From positions 19,592,001 through 19,656,000 of the forward strand of contig NC_091046.1 in NCBI RefSeq assembly GCF_963966145.1: 64,000 nt of DNA. The letters are read 5' to 3'. Both the position numbers and the translations under genes were made by a program. This DNA is from Tenebrio molitor. Taxonomy: Eukaryota > Arthropoda > Insecta > Coleoptera > Tenebrionidae. The notes beneath the pieces were generated by a model, which did not search any database, was not told the origin of the DNA, and worked only from the letters and a program-made list of their open reading frames with translations. Position 1 is the first letter of the stretch. Each line of letters begins with the position of its first letter. This document shows, piece by piece, positions 42,735 through 53,614 of this stretch.

Positions 42735-43000
42735 GGTGTCACAAAATATATTTTTTTTTTGTTCGACACTGTCAGAAATTGAGAATCTTCTCCTATGTGA
42801 AAGGATTTTGATAAATGACAACTTGTCAAAACGAAACGTCAAGTTAATTTTAAATATTTTAATCGATTTGGAGCCTTTAAGGGGGTCGTCGAACAAAAAA
42901 ACGTTGTATTCAACTTGTTCTTGTGTAAATTGGACTTTTTTTGGCACTCGTGGGCCTTTAAAACGCTCGTTTCACTCACGTTTTAATCTGGCCCACTCAT
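42735..43000. repeat. Dispersed 260-bp repeat, copy 2
   Basis: Aligns with 22155-22415 along its length and ends at GCTCGTTTCACTCACGTTTT. It then runs into a GCCTAATTAATTACACACGAA tail that partly inverts the GTGTAAATTGGAC block. Confidence 0.6.
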
Positions 43001-43639
43001 AACAAAAAAAGCCTAATTAATTACACACGAACTCGTTAAATAAATAACTATTTTCTTAAATTTTATTTCAAGTGTGGACGCCTTTTTTTAAAACGCACCA
43101 ACGAGCCTGCCGCGAACGTGGACAATTTTTACCAAGAATCTTCAATTCGTGGCGTTACATTGAAAATCTTCGTTGTTTATTGTTCCACTTAATTAAACCA
43201 AATGATTATATATTATTCTAAAAAAGGCCTTATTTTTCTAGTCCTCTGTTCTGTCAGAGGCTCGCGGCATGTTCTTGAATTTTTTGGCGAGCACACATTA
43301 AGGCCGGTATTTATAGTCGAAACTTAAGTTAGACTCAATCTTGAGACAGACTTGAGTTCCGATTTGTGTCTTGTAAACAATACTTGAGCATTGATGAGCA
43401 CTCAAATTTGACTCAAGCCCAAGTTAGGGGTTAGGCAGGCTCAAGTCTTGCTTACATGAGTTTAGAGGTCCAAAATTGTCTCTGTACTGTCTGACAGTTG
43501 CTGTTTTTCTGTTTTTCGTTTCGTTTCAATTATATGGGTACCTAGGCACTAATGTTCAGATTTGAATTTTAGATGTAAGCATTAAATACTTATTTATCGC
43601 AGGATGGAAGATTGTTATGACTTTATTTACGAAGAGTGA

Positions 43640-43795
43640 TAAATTAATGAGCCTAGCGGAATAAAAAATGCACCCCACAATATATTTTCAAAAAATGCCG
43701 GACATTTTAATTTCAGCAGCCAGCTTTTTTCGGAAATGTAGAGTGGGTCTCATTTTTATTCCGTTAGGCTCATTATTACTCGTGAAATACCCTGT
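43640..43795. mobile_element. Nested small MITE with ATGAGCCTAACGGAAT ends
   Basis: AATGAGCCTAGCGGAATAAA at the left is mirrored by TTTATTCCGTTAGGCTCATT at the right. The right side continues with ACTCGTGAAATACCCTGTA, shared with 12895-12958. Confidence 0.6.
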
Positions 43796-43842
43796 ATTGT
43801 ATATTGGTTCACAGTTTTTTCAATTGCTGGGCCGTGCGTACT

Positions 43843-44074
43843 GAGTTAAGCCGGCCTGTGATATGTCATTTGGTGGGGGTGCGCGAAGACGGAAAACAGT
43901 CGGACGAGTCCATCTTTCGTAAAATAGGGGTGTTCAACAAATTAAAAATCGGCTGATTTTTGCAGTGACCGGTGAACGAGTAAAAGTTTCCATTTAGCTG
44001 TTTTTTGAGTAATTTAAGTGATTTGTTGTGTATTTTTTCCCCCACCAAATGACATATCTCAGGCCGGCTTAACT
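43843..44074. mobile_element. Nested 232-bp MITE with 35-bp inverted ends
   Basis: AGTTAAGCCGGCCTGTGATA is mirrored by TATCTCAGGCCGGCTTAACT, and the pairing continues through TGTCATTTGGTGGGG. TTA(A) lies at both junctions, again PIF/Harbinger-like. Non-coding. Confidence 0.75.
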
Positions 44075-45177
44075 CTATTCTCTGGTTAGCTATTGTACTG
44101 GGTGTTAATCCTTTCCTAAACACAATTTTTTCGTTCTACCGAAACTGTATCTGTTTTTTTATTTTCTATTACCTCTTCCATATGGTGTATGAGAGAAGCC
44201 AACAGAATTTTCTCCTTTAAACTGTACGGGATTTTCATTTTGCAAAAGAATTCAAAACAAGCTGTCACAAGGTGTATGGTATAACCATGGCAACTTGACT
44301 CAAACGAAACTGGAGTAGGATTCAAGTCTAACTTTTACGAGTTTAGCCGAAATAATGACCATAATACGGATCTAGACTTGAGCAAAACTCAGGACTTGAG
44401 TACAACTTACCCCAGTTGGACTTGAGTTGCCGACTATAAATACCGGCCTAAATGTTACAAGCTTGGCTCGCGTAGTCTGTACGGGCCCTAATCCATGAAG
44501 TTGGGTGGTCATAAATCAATAATAATCGCCAAATAGCCACAATTACCATCCTTATTCATAAAGTGCGTCTATCGATATTTTAAAACGATCTTTTGCTTCC
44601 TTCAGTGGTTTATTGCCGGCTAACAAAGATTGTCGTAAAAGTAGTGAGTAACCGGTCCTCAATAATCCGCAGGTACCATCGAGAGTTTTTGTTACAGGGT
44701 AGATAAATAACCCAAAATGTTAACTAGTATTTAAAAAGTCGTTTCAAAATACCGATAGACGCACTTTAACATTCAGTGACTGCAGTTAGAAAAGAATGAC
44801 GACACACCCCCAAAAATGGATCGATAACAAATCAGAGACAACTAAACGTGCGACATCATTGTTGAATAAGGAAATAACAGAGAGCATTTATTTTCCAACT
44901 AAACCATTTGGGAGATCCTAGTGTCAGTCATCGTTTTCAGGCCGTTCATGAAATGGTGGAAAGCAACTCGGAGACTGAGACTGTAGACTAGCTTGTACAA
45001 AACTCTTCCGTTGCCACATTTTGGTCATTGCAATTGTGTATTTCCATTATCCATATGTAAAATTAAGGAGTTACATTTAGTGCCAAACAGATGTATGCGA
45101 CCATTATTTAGTGTAATCGATACACACACACCGAAAATATGTTGAGAACTAACATCTGATGTCAGTAAAGCAAGGCA

Positions 45178-45526
45178 CAGGGTTATTATAAATGATTGTA
45201 GTCGAAGCAGGCCATGCCCATGTTATGAAATTTTTGTCGCTTTCATGTGAACTGTCAATTTTTGTCGCTGTCACTGTCATTTTTTAGGTGAAAAGTGCGG
45301 TGATGAGAATTTTATTTATTAATTTTTTTTTATTAATGATTGAATCGAAAAATGTTGAGTTGTTATGCAACCAATTCTAAAAATATTGAGTTGTTTTGCA
45401 CCCAATGTAACTCATGTGTGCTCACTTATTCACATCATTTTGATGTTTTTTATATGGAGCGGCAACCATAAATTTTACATTCAGTTTTTACGCCTACTTG
45501 GACTACAATCATTTATAATAACTCTG
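45178..45526. mobile_element. 349-bp MITE with GGGTTATTATAAATGATTG ends
   Basis: CAGGGTTATTATAAATGATT at the left is mirrored by AATCATTTATAATAACTCTG at the right, with TA after the right end. The same end sequence, with a different interior, occurs in the element at 61528-61814. Confidence 0.75.
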
Positions 45527-46369
45527 TATAAAGTACATACATATTATAACTCATTAATTTTTCTGCAAATGTTACAGAAATGAAGATGTTAAATATTCTC
45601 AAAGTAAGAGACTTAAAACGGTCTTCTCCAAAGGCCTTAATTATTATAATATGCTTCCACATAAATTAATACGCAGACAACGGTTGTTTGAGCGCATCTA
45701 TCCAGTTTATTGTTCTATTTTCTGTTTTTCCATTTTGATAATATACCTTGTTCCTAATAGTTAATTATTTTTCAATTTTTATAATTAGCCATGACAAACT
45801 TATCTAATGAAATTAAATTTTTGTTACTGTATTCACGGAAAAAAAATCAGTTTCCGAGACAAGTTATCTTAATACGACTGTCTCTCTAAGGAGCAATTAT
45901 ACCACTAAAACATTGTTCCTATGAATTAATCCATTCGACGAACTAAAACGTAACACATATGGCAAGCAATAATTTATATTATTAATATTTCACGATACAT
46001 TCCTCACGGATAGAGATCCTCTATTTGAATGCTTTCCGAGAAGGCGAATGAGTGCAATTACTTGAAGGCGTATAATGTGAACTTATTGTGGAACAGCAGA
46101 CGTGTATATGAATAATGCCGCGTGATCGTACCGTGTAATTAAAACAAAATACACGTATGGCGATGCACTATTGCTCTCTGCACTCTTTTTACTCCAACAT
46201 TTGAATTATGGGTCGAAATCTTTATGTATCATGGTTCTTTTGCGTGGGCGGAACATAGAAGATTCTTACCCTTGTACACTTTAACATATTCACAGCTATA
46301 AATGCAAAGGATTATGCAACTAAATCTTATTTTTAATTTTATTAAATACCGTAATATGTAGTTATTTTT
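45527..46369. other. AT-rich stretch, no recognised feature
   Basis: No open frame with similarity and no inverted ends were noticed. Confidence 0.35.
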
Positions 46370-46720
46370 AATATTAAGTGCGTGAAGAGAGTGTTTTTTG
46401 TGCATGAAAAGGTCTTTTAAGCCGAGACGGAGGTTGAATGCACAAAAAACACCTTCACGCACAAAATATAAACAATATTTTTTCTATAACTGCTTCCAAA
46501 ACTAAATTTTGAATTTCAAATTTTTGTAGGAAATCTGACGTATATCAACCAGTTACCATGTTGCTAGGTAACTAATAGAAAACAGTGCGTAAAGCGAAGA
46601 ACAGAAAAAGTTATGTGCGTGAAATCGCATTTCACACACTGTTATGTGTTGTTTCTATAGTTACTACAGTACCAATAATGTAAAAAAAATGCACGTAAGA
46701 AAATGATCCACTTATAAAAA
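46370..46720. repeat. Composite of two palindromes, copy 2
   Basis: Reverse complement of 17930-18345: the GTGCGTGAAGAGAGTGTTTT / AACACCTTCACGCAC palindrome, a spacer with GTTACCATGTTGCTAGGTAA, then CAGTGCGTAAAGCGAAGAAC / GTGTGAAATGCG-type sequence, and finally AAAATGATCCACTT. Confidence 0.55.
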
Positions 46721-47159
46721 AAATTTTATTTAAATATGTATACAGTTTATCTAGAAAAAATAAACAAATACACATGCCAATTTTGGTTAAATTTATTCAT
46801 ATAAAATTCATTTAATCACATCAGTTTTCCGAAAGAACAGAGATAAACTACCTGCAAGTAGTTTGTTGATTTATGATTTATACTCTACAGCCTACATGTT
46901 CTCGAAATATAAAGTCAAATAATAAGTAGGAAAACCGCGAATGATTTCTTGAAAATTGTTTAAAAGAGTCACAGGAATAAGTTCAACATAAACAACAACA
47001 ACAGAAATAGTAAAACGTAATATGTATACTATGTCTTTAAAGTTACACAATTTGTGGAATTTGACTATATTTTTCGATTCATCATTCGACATTTTTCTCG
47101 TTTTCCCGACTTCTCGTATTTTTGTAAATGTAAAACCACAACTCATTCAGTAAACATTT

Positions 47160-47495
47160 TACAGAATTTCATAGATGTATCACAATTTTCTGGTGGTGTT
47201 CCTTGCGAAAGATATCGATGTGTGATTCGTCTGTAACCGATTTTATCAGTCTGTTTATCTTTGTGTGATTTGGCATGTTACATGACTATCTGATTTAATC
47301 TGATCCAATTTTGTGCTAAATTTTTTACACTCTCTGTCACCCTGACAGTGATAATTAAAAAAAGGTTTTACATGGTTTTCTATGATCTCTTCTTGTAGAC
47401 TGATTTCAGTTCTATGATAATCATCCAACTGATCGGCCAAAGAATTTCTGATTAATCCAATATGTGACGATACCCACAACTGAATGACCATTTTG
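47160..47495 (-). pseudogene. LINE RNase H and C-terminal fragment
   Basis: The minus strand encodes LWVSSHIGLIRNSLADQLDD, which matches the end of the RNase H domain of I/Jockey-group LINEs (usual form WVPSHVGIxGNExAD). It then passes a stop to ITHRYLSQGTPPENCD, the region that usually follows. Nothing upstream or downstream is preserved. Confidence 0.6.
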
Positions 47496-48182
47496 TTGGA
47501 ATTTGTAAGGAAGGATGGATGGATGAATCTGTTGCGTCAGAAAATGTATTGGATATGAATGGTTAAATGACTTTAACAGATTGCTCTTATTAGGTCACTG
47601 ATTTTTACGATTTTCAAAACTTGTTATATTGCAACAGTTTCAACACTCTGTACTAAATTGATGGAAACTATCTGGATATGCTTGAATGTCCCCGAATAAT
47701 ATAAATATACTTCTCATTCGATACCTTGTCCGTGTTTTCATGCCTCTGCAAAAAGAAACAAGTACTGTTAGTTGTACTAGTTGCATTTTTCACTGAAATG
47801 TTATTTGAATATTTAGTGCTAAGAGTCAGTTTCGTGAATTGGGGTGGCACCGAGGCTACATTGTGGCACATAACTGGTCCAGTGAGAGATTTTTGTCTCG
47901 GGTGGATTTACATTTTTGCGATAACGTAGTTTCGTTCCTCATTAATTCTGTGATAAAGGCCCTTTATTATTTATCATTTCGGATATTTATATCAAGTAGG
48001 TAATGATAATTTCTTTGAAATATTATATTATATTCTTATATTAACACTTATTTTGCTATATACCCACTGCTTAAATGACATCCACGTCGGAGTTTGTTCA
48101 TACGATATTACGTATCATGGACTATACTGAAATCAAATAATAAAGCCATGAAGTGTTGAAGTTATAAAGAATAGTATGTGTA

Positions 48183-48841
48183 CAGGGTCTCTCAGAACTG
48201 GCGGACCAAAATAATACGGTGAAATCATCATATTCAGGGAATAATTGGAAAAATATTTTAAAAATCCATCCTCATTGGATTTTAAAATAAAAACGTTTTT
48301 AATTGACCAATCGCGTGTAGATATAAAATTACCTTGAAAAATTATATTAGTAACTATCGAAACAAATTTGATTGTTGTAAAGACATAAATTGAATATTAT
48401 ATCATAATAAATTATTTCTGACAATTACAAAAGTCATTAAAAACGCTTAATGTTTACTTCTTCAGAATATTTTGATGTGCTTGTCTTATATGGTGAGAGT
48501 GCCACAGTTGCTGCTCAGGAGTACGCAGTTCGTTTCCCCAATAAGGAACATCCTAGGAGAAATACTATAACCTGAAAAATACTAACCTAAAAACGTCCGT
48601 CATTGCACAAACAATGCGGATACCCAACAATGCATATGCATCATTTGAAATGCATCCACAGTTACAAATAAAGCAGGAAAACTAATTTATAGGTAACTTA
48701 ACATCAACAACAGGATTGGTCAGTTTAAATTGCTTCTTTCCTAATTACTATTTAAGATAGATTTTTTTGAACATTTTTCCTATTATTCCCAGAAGATGAT
48801 GAATTCACAATATTTTGGTCCGTCAGTTCTGATAGACCCTG
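48183..48841 (+). mobile_element. DUF4817-type MITE (659 bp)
   Basis: CAGGGTCTCTCAGAACTGGC at the left is mirrored by CGTCAGTTCTGATAGACCCTG at the right; the pairing continues through GGACCAAAATA, and TA lies at both flanks. A plus-strand remnant from the ATG at 48450 reads SEYFDVLVLYGESATVAAQE then VRFPNKEHPRR, the DUF4817 head. No transposase tail is recognisable. Confidence 0.8.
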
Positions 48842-48842
48842 T

Positions 48843-48975
48843 ATTATATCATTAAGAGTAGAAGTGTCTCTTTTTGTGCTGATCTCAGAAATTGAAGACG
48901 AAACGCAGTACGCAGTTGAAGTCGACAACTGGGTGAAGCACAAAAAGACCTTCTACTCTGAATGATATACTCGTA
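48843..48975 (+). repeat. EVxLFxxSxExE peptide repeat, third copy
   Basis: The plus strand encodes VSLFVLISEIEDE and VDNWVKHKK, the peptide of copies A and B. The ends TATCATTAAGAGTAGAAGTG and CTTCTACTCTGAATGATATA are inverted, so here the peptide segment sits inside a small foldback. Confidence 0.45.
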
Positions 48976-49029
48976 TACTATTTTATCTTCAAGCGGATCA
49001 CAAAAAAAAATCGAACATGGACTCACTTA

Positions 49030-49545
49030 TTTATTTTTCTTTTCCTGCAGTTACAATCTTCAAATTTTAAGGTACTAGTAGTTTCTACTACCATTGTTAT
49101 TGGTACTTGACGTTTCGATAATATTAGTAAAGTCTACAATACTATCCACTCTATCTGCTATTTCTCTCTATCTATTTTCTGCAAATTTCCACGTAAAAGT
49201 TTCCCAAAATGGTGAATGATCGCAGTTTGTAATTTTTAGTATCCTGAACTTTTACTACGATAACAGAGGCCAAATCTTCGATATCTCTCATTGCCAAATT
49301 GGTGAATTCATCGCATCACAAGCGCCGGGCAGACATAATCTACAATAATAATTTATAATTCTTCCTCTAGGGAACTTAAAAATTTTACCTTTCTAGCCAG
49401 ATACTTTGCATCATGATTCATGACCATTATTACATACACAATTTAATAATACACTTTTCGGGACTTTGGTGGGACTAGATCCTACATAGTTTGCCGCGAT
49501 CTGCGTCAATTCTCGGGGCGCGGAATCCGTATCGGCATCAGACAT
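49030..49545 (-). pseudogene. Tyrosine-recombinase-like mobile element relic
   Basis: The minus strand starts at the ATG of 49545 with MSDADTDSAPRELTQIA. After a break it resumes with CDEFTNLAMRDIEDLASVIV then VKVQDTKNYKLRSFTILGNF (about 49325-49182), and ends with a Ser/Asn-rich tail. The order and wording recall insect Crypton-like or phage-integrase-like recombinases, in which GACRxDEL carries the first catalytic Arg. Here the bases between the GAC and CDE codons are one short, so the Arg codon is destroyed. Most of the N-terminal core is deleted. Confidence 0.45.
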
Positions 49546-49559
49546 CAGTTAACCGCTAA

Positions 49560-50890
49560 ATATAACAAAAATTATCAAAACGTGAATAGCAAACGATTAC
49601 AACTTACAGATGTTTGCTTTTTAACAGTGAACGGTTATCTTGCGTTATTTTTTAAATTTTGACATTATGGCATCTGACATCTATATCCACGCCGTGGATA
49701 CACAAGGGGCCTACAAAGAGTGGCTCGTGATAGACCATAGGGGAAACGGTTAAATATTGGGTAATCATTTAGTTATTTCGCTTTTATAGAGGCTTTTCTT
49801 TAATAGGGATAATTTAATTATTACATATTTCGTGTAATTGATAATTGTAATTGATAAATAAATCGTGACAAATATTTCAAATGACCTTTCATTTGACTCA
49901 GTCGAGCGGCCTCTGGGACACTTCTACTCCTAGGACTTGAAATACTTCTACTTCTAGCGGAGTGCTTTTAACGTCGCAAGTGAAATTATTTTTTTTATTA
50001 TACCCGCATTACAATCTCAAAATTATAACAAAAAAAGTAATCTGTGTCATTAATCGTTGATATATAAATGGTCAATTGTTGTTGTTTTGTTGCCATGTAT
50101 ATTTGTTATAAATTGTGTATAAATGTGTATTTATCATTGTTCAAAATGTAGGTGAATTTGTTGTTACCTAAGCAACCCTTAAAGCTTTAGTGTTTTAAAG
50201 GCCCTTTTTCGCACGCATTTTAGTGTCAAAAACAGGAATTATGATTCAGGTATAATAAAAAAATATTTATTTACAAAGTTGTGTTTATCCTGACAGCAAA
50301 AAAGGAATCCATATACGCGTTGCAAAACTCTAACTAAATGGGTACGAAAATATTAATTATCTTGGTCATGTTAACAGCATAAAATGGAACAGGGTAACTA
50401 AAATAGATGATCAACAGTGGGGCGGGTCCGGACCGTGCCTTGTTGATTATTCAAAACTGATACAGCCTAAACATAACATGCCCACTCGATGTAGTGGTAC
50501 AATATTTCAATTTACACTCAGTTATCTAGATTAAACTTCGTACACGATCAAATGCAAGCCATGGACGATATTCCAGTGTATGTATTGAAAAGTTTTATAA
50601 TTTAATACAAAACTCATCTGTAATCTGATATAAATAATTCACAAAGTATGCCTTGTTAAAATGTGTATAGATAGTTTGACTTTAGCCAGCCGTTGTCGTT
50701 TTTATTTGGGTTATTGTAAGACATGTGGCCTAATTAAAATCGTAGAAGTTAAAATAATCTTTGAAAGCAAAACGTCTAATTATTATTATCATCCAGTATA
50801 AATGTAAACAGATCATAATTATTATTACCTAAGCGCTTTTCATAAGTTAAATTTATTTATTCCAGACTTTGTCTTCGCTAATATTTTTTA
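49560..50890. other. AT-rich stretch without recognised genes
   Basis: Includes a GC-rich palindrome GGGTCCGGACC at about 50425. No recognisable coding sequence or element ends. Confidence 0.35.
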
Positions 50891-50896
50891 TTTCAT

Positions 50897-51003
50897 ACTG
50901 TCCGGTAGATGCTCGATTGCATCATCAATTTGAGTCCGGTAGGTGAGTTATAACAGTATCAGAGCCGGAAAGTGTCACTTAGCAACACCTACCGGACTGT
51001 TTT
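50897..51003. repeat. Small palindrome with TCCGGTAG ends, copy 1
   Basis: ACTGTCCGGTAGATG at the left pairs with the inverse of CACCTACCGGACTGT at the right. Middle sequence is only weakly paired. Confidence 0.5.
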
Positions 51004-51198
51004 CCTTTTATACATCAAATCTGACATTGAAAAGTAAAAAAGTCAAAAAATATTCGATCTAGAAAAACAATAGCAACGGCCGTTGCCACAGGAAAAAAGG
51101 TGATGCTATTTTCACAATATAATGTGATTTTTTAATTTTTGAAATAAAATGATGATGCACAAGAGACTTCAAGTATGAAATAAAATACGTTACGATAT

Positions 51199-51310
51199 AC
51201 ATCCGGTAGTACTTGTAACAGGTACTCGTTTAGACATTCTAGACTCGGCTCCTAACGTCGCCTCGTCCATAATGTCTAACTCGTACTGTTACAAGTAACC
51301 TACCGGACTT
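51199..51310. repeat. Small palindrome with TCCGGTAG ends, copy 2
   Basis: ATCCGGTAGTACTTGTAACA pairs with TGTTACAAGTAACCTACCGG. The inner GTACTCGTTTAGACATTCTA also pairs with ATAATGTCTAACTCGTAC. Same ends as 50897-51003, with better-paired arms. Confidence 0.65.
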
Positions 51311-51390
51311 ATAACGTAAATTACTTTTGTCTTCTCTGATTGTTGTTTATTGCTAGAAATTTGATATTAAACATGTTTTAAACATACATA

Positions 51391-52305
51391 CAGTGAGCGG
51401 CAAAAGTATGGAATAAATTCATTAAAATTAAACAATTTTTTTTTCACAAAAATCTTTGGACTTGTCAATTTTAGTTTATAAAAATACATATTTTAATATA
51501 AAATTAAATTCCAAGCAGTCATTTGTTTCCGACTAATGATGTCATCAAGCGTTTTTTTAAATGGAAACCCTCTATTTTTTTTCTTGATTCTGATAGCCCT
51601 TTTAATTGTATAAACGCGAGTATAAACATTTTTGTTACCTTACATAAGGAAATTTTTGAGAAAAAAAATAATAAATTTGAAAAAAATAAATTTTATAACT
51701 AACAAAAACAAGTCAAAAACTGTGTTAGTAAGTACTTAAAATTATGGAATTAAATGTTCGAATTGCCATCCCCCAGCTTGTTCACAATAAGCAAGTTTAT
51801 GAAGAAATTCCCCCTGTTTTAGTTTTATCTAGTTTTATCCCCGCACCCAGTCAAAATTAAAATTTCTATACTACGTTGTGTTTCTGTTACATGAGTCATT
51901 TTCGAAAACGTTTTGTAAAACAAATAACACATACGAATGAAATTGACAGTAACATTTGAATGTTTCATTTACCTATTTGATTTTTTGACTTGTTTTTCTT
52001 CGTTATAAAATTTATTTTTTCCAAATTTTTTTTTCTCAAAAATTTCGTTATGTAAGGTAACAAAATTTTTATACTATCATTTAGACAATTAAAAGGGCTA
52101 TCAGAATCAAGAAAAAAATAGGGGGTTTCCATTTAAAAAAAAACTATCGATGACGTCATAACTCGAAAATAAATGACTGCTTGGAATTTTTTTTAGTACT
52201 AAAACATGTATTTTTATAAACTAAAATTGACCTGTCTAAAGATTTTTTTGAAAAAAATTTTGTTTAATTTTTAAGAAATTTATTCCATACTTTTACCGCT
52301 CACTG
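51391..52305. mobile_element. Long-arm Tc1/mariner-type foldback, relative of 8317-9201
   Basis: CAGTGAGCGGCAAAAGTATG at the left is mirrored by CATACTTTTACCGCTCACTG at the right, with TA on both sides (51389-51390, 52306-52307). Arms are about 310 bp and strongly paired. Subterminal blocks (GTTACCTTACATAA, TTTTTGAGAAAA, TGATAGCCCTTTTAATTGT) correspond in order to blocks of the 8317-9201 element, though the end sequences differ. No coding sequence. Confidence 0.85.
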
Positions 52306-52384
52306 TATATGTAAAAGCTGCAGCCTCCACGCCTTAGTTTTTATTGTTAAATAATATGTAGTATATTATAAGAAGTATTTTGTA

Positions 52385-52935
52385 GCACGCACGGGTGCTC
52401 TTCTGTTAAACTGCTAAATCTGTTATTTGTTTCAAATGGTTTCTGCAACCAATAGTCGCTTATTCTTGTCTGGTTTCTGGCATTCAGTACTTCTTAGGCG
52501 TTTTTTGTTTATCACGGCAGCCCATTCTGATTGCGCCTGCTGATTAGACACTTGGAGATCTTGACTTTGTTGATGGAAGGTCTGTATTGTTGGTTGTTGT
52601 TTTTGGTAAATAGGAACCTGGGGTGCCACTAGTCGCGTCAGCGGAAATGCCCCTTGAGTTTGCTGATATTGAGGATTGAACATCATTTGATTTCGATCGC
52701 TGTATTGCATAGATGGTTGCATTATCGGCGTAGTACTGGGTGTTAGCTATTTGGCCGGCCCCTGTATATTAGTTGTCTGTTATGCACTTTTAATTATTTT
52801 CGATACTGTTATTATTAGTCTATAATTATTAATTTTTTACCATTAATTTTTTTTTTCACGGTGACTGTCCTTGCGGCCCGCCAGCGCTTGTTATCGCTTG
52901 GCTCGGGCACTATCTCGGCTCGGAACAAAAACATT
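52385..52935 (-). pseudogene. Probable 5' end and ORF1 start of a Jockey-like LINE
   Basis: The minus-strand frame 52722-52432 (96 residues) is Gln-rich with QAQSEWAAVINKKRLRS. Continuing in another frame it reads NNRFSSLTEEHP, both typical of LINE ORF1 N-terminal regions before the zinc knuckles. Upstream, 52740-52935 is GC-richer and could be the 5' untranslated leader. The element then stops near 52385, and nothing of ORF2 follows. A host Gln-rich exon is the alternative. Confidence 0.4.
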
Positions 52936-53092
52936 CGTTCTTCACTTTGACAAACACACGACTATTTTTCAAATTCAAATTTGTTTAAAAAGTACAATTT
53001 TCCAATCATTAATATTTCAATTGTTGATTCGACTACAAATTATCATGATTTAAATTACAATAATACATTGGCAAACAATGCAGAGTTAAATA

Positions 53093-53612
53093 CACTGCCC
53101 CAAAAAAGTTAAGAATATTCTCGATATGTGAATGATAACGCTCGTCCGCATAGGATACGATTGGTTTTGGAAACCTTAGATTTGCAGGAAATTCAATATT
53201 TCCATCTACCTGCACGATCTCCGGACTTTAATCCCATTGAACCCGCCTGAGACCTTGGAAACACTCTCCCAGACTATTTGCCTTACCCAGAGAATATTCG
53301 GGAATTGAGTGACTTGTTCCCTATTTTGTGGCAACAGATCCCCCAGGAAGAGATTGACAACTTAATTCGTCGTATTAGAGAAGTTATACAGGTACGAGGA
53401 CGAAATACCGATTATTTGAAATTAAAACAAAAATTATTTAGTTTAATTTAATTTTAATTTCATTTAATTTCAAAGGTTTTACTTCTTTTTAAGTTCCATT
53501 CTGTATTGATTTGGCTGAAAATGAATGGAATTACACATGTGTATCGATTATGATCCCTGCTCTTCCTTTCTTGTTCACAAACAGCAATATCCTTAACTTT
53601 TTTGGGGCAGTA
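53093..53612 (+). mobile_element. Tc1-type deletion derivative (520 bp)
   Basis: CACTGCCCCAAAAAAGTTAA at the left is mirrored by TTAACTTTTTTGGGGCAGT at the right, flanked by TA. The plus strand encodes the transposase C-terminal third: NDNARPHRIRLVLETLDL (about 53128-53181), ARSPDFNPIE, then a stop where the usual Trp of HxWD stands. It ends with EEIDNLIRRIREVIQVRG near 53400. The N-terminal DNA-binding part and the first catalytic Asp are missing. Confidence 0.85.
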
Positions 53613-53614
53613 TA

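Larger units (their letters stand above)
43302..44448. mobile_element. TAA-flanked PIF/Harbinger-like element with CTTGAG subterminal motifs
   Basis: GGCCGGTATTTATAGTCG at the left is the exact inverse of CGACTATAAATACCGGCC at the right, each next to TAA (43299-43301, 44449-44451). Both end regions are studded with ACTTGAG / CTCAAGT words. Two smaller elements are nested in it (43640-43795, 43843-44074). No catalytic domain is seen; minus-strand frames at 43866-44325 have no recognisable motif. Confidence 0.8.
41843..44488. mobile_element. Outer PIF/Harbinger-like element packed with nested insertions
   Basis: GTGCCCATACAGACCACGCG at the left and CGCGTAGTCTGTACGGGCCC at the right are inverted ends, with TTA before the left and TAA after the right. 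The left end has a subterminal direct repeat (CGTACAGACTATGCGAACCG at about 41901). Inside lie a foldback fragment (42427-42700), a dispersed repeat (42735-43000) and a second PIF-like element (43302-44448). No transposase remains. The duplication is imperfect, so the family is likely and not certain. Confidence 0.6.
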
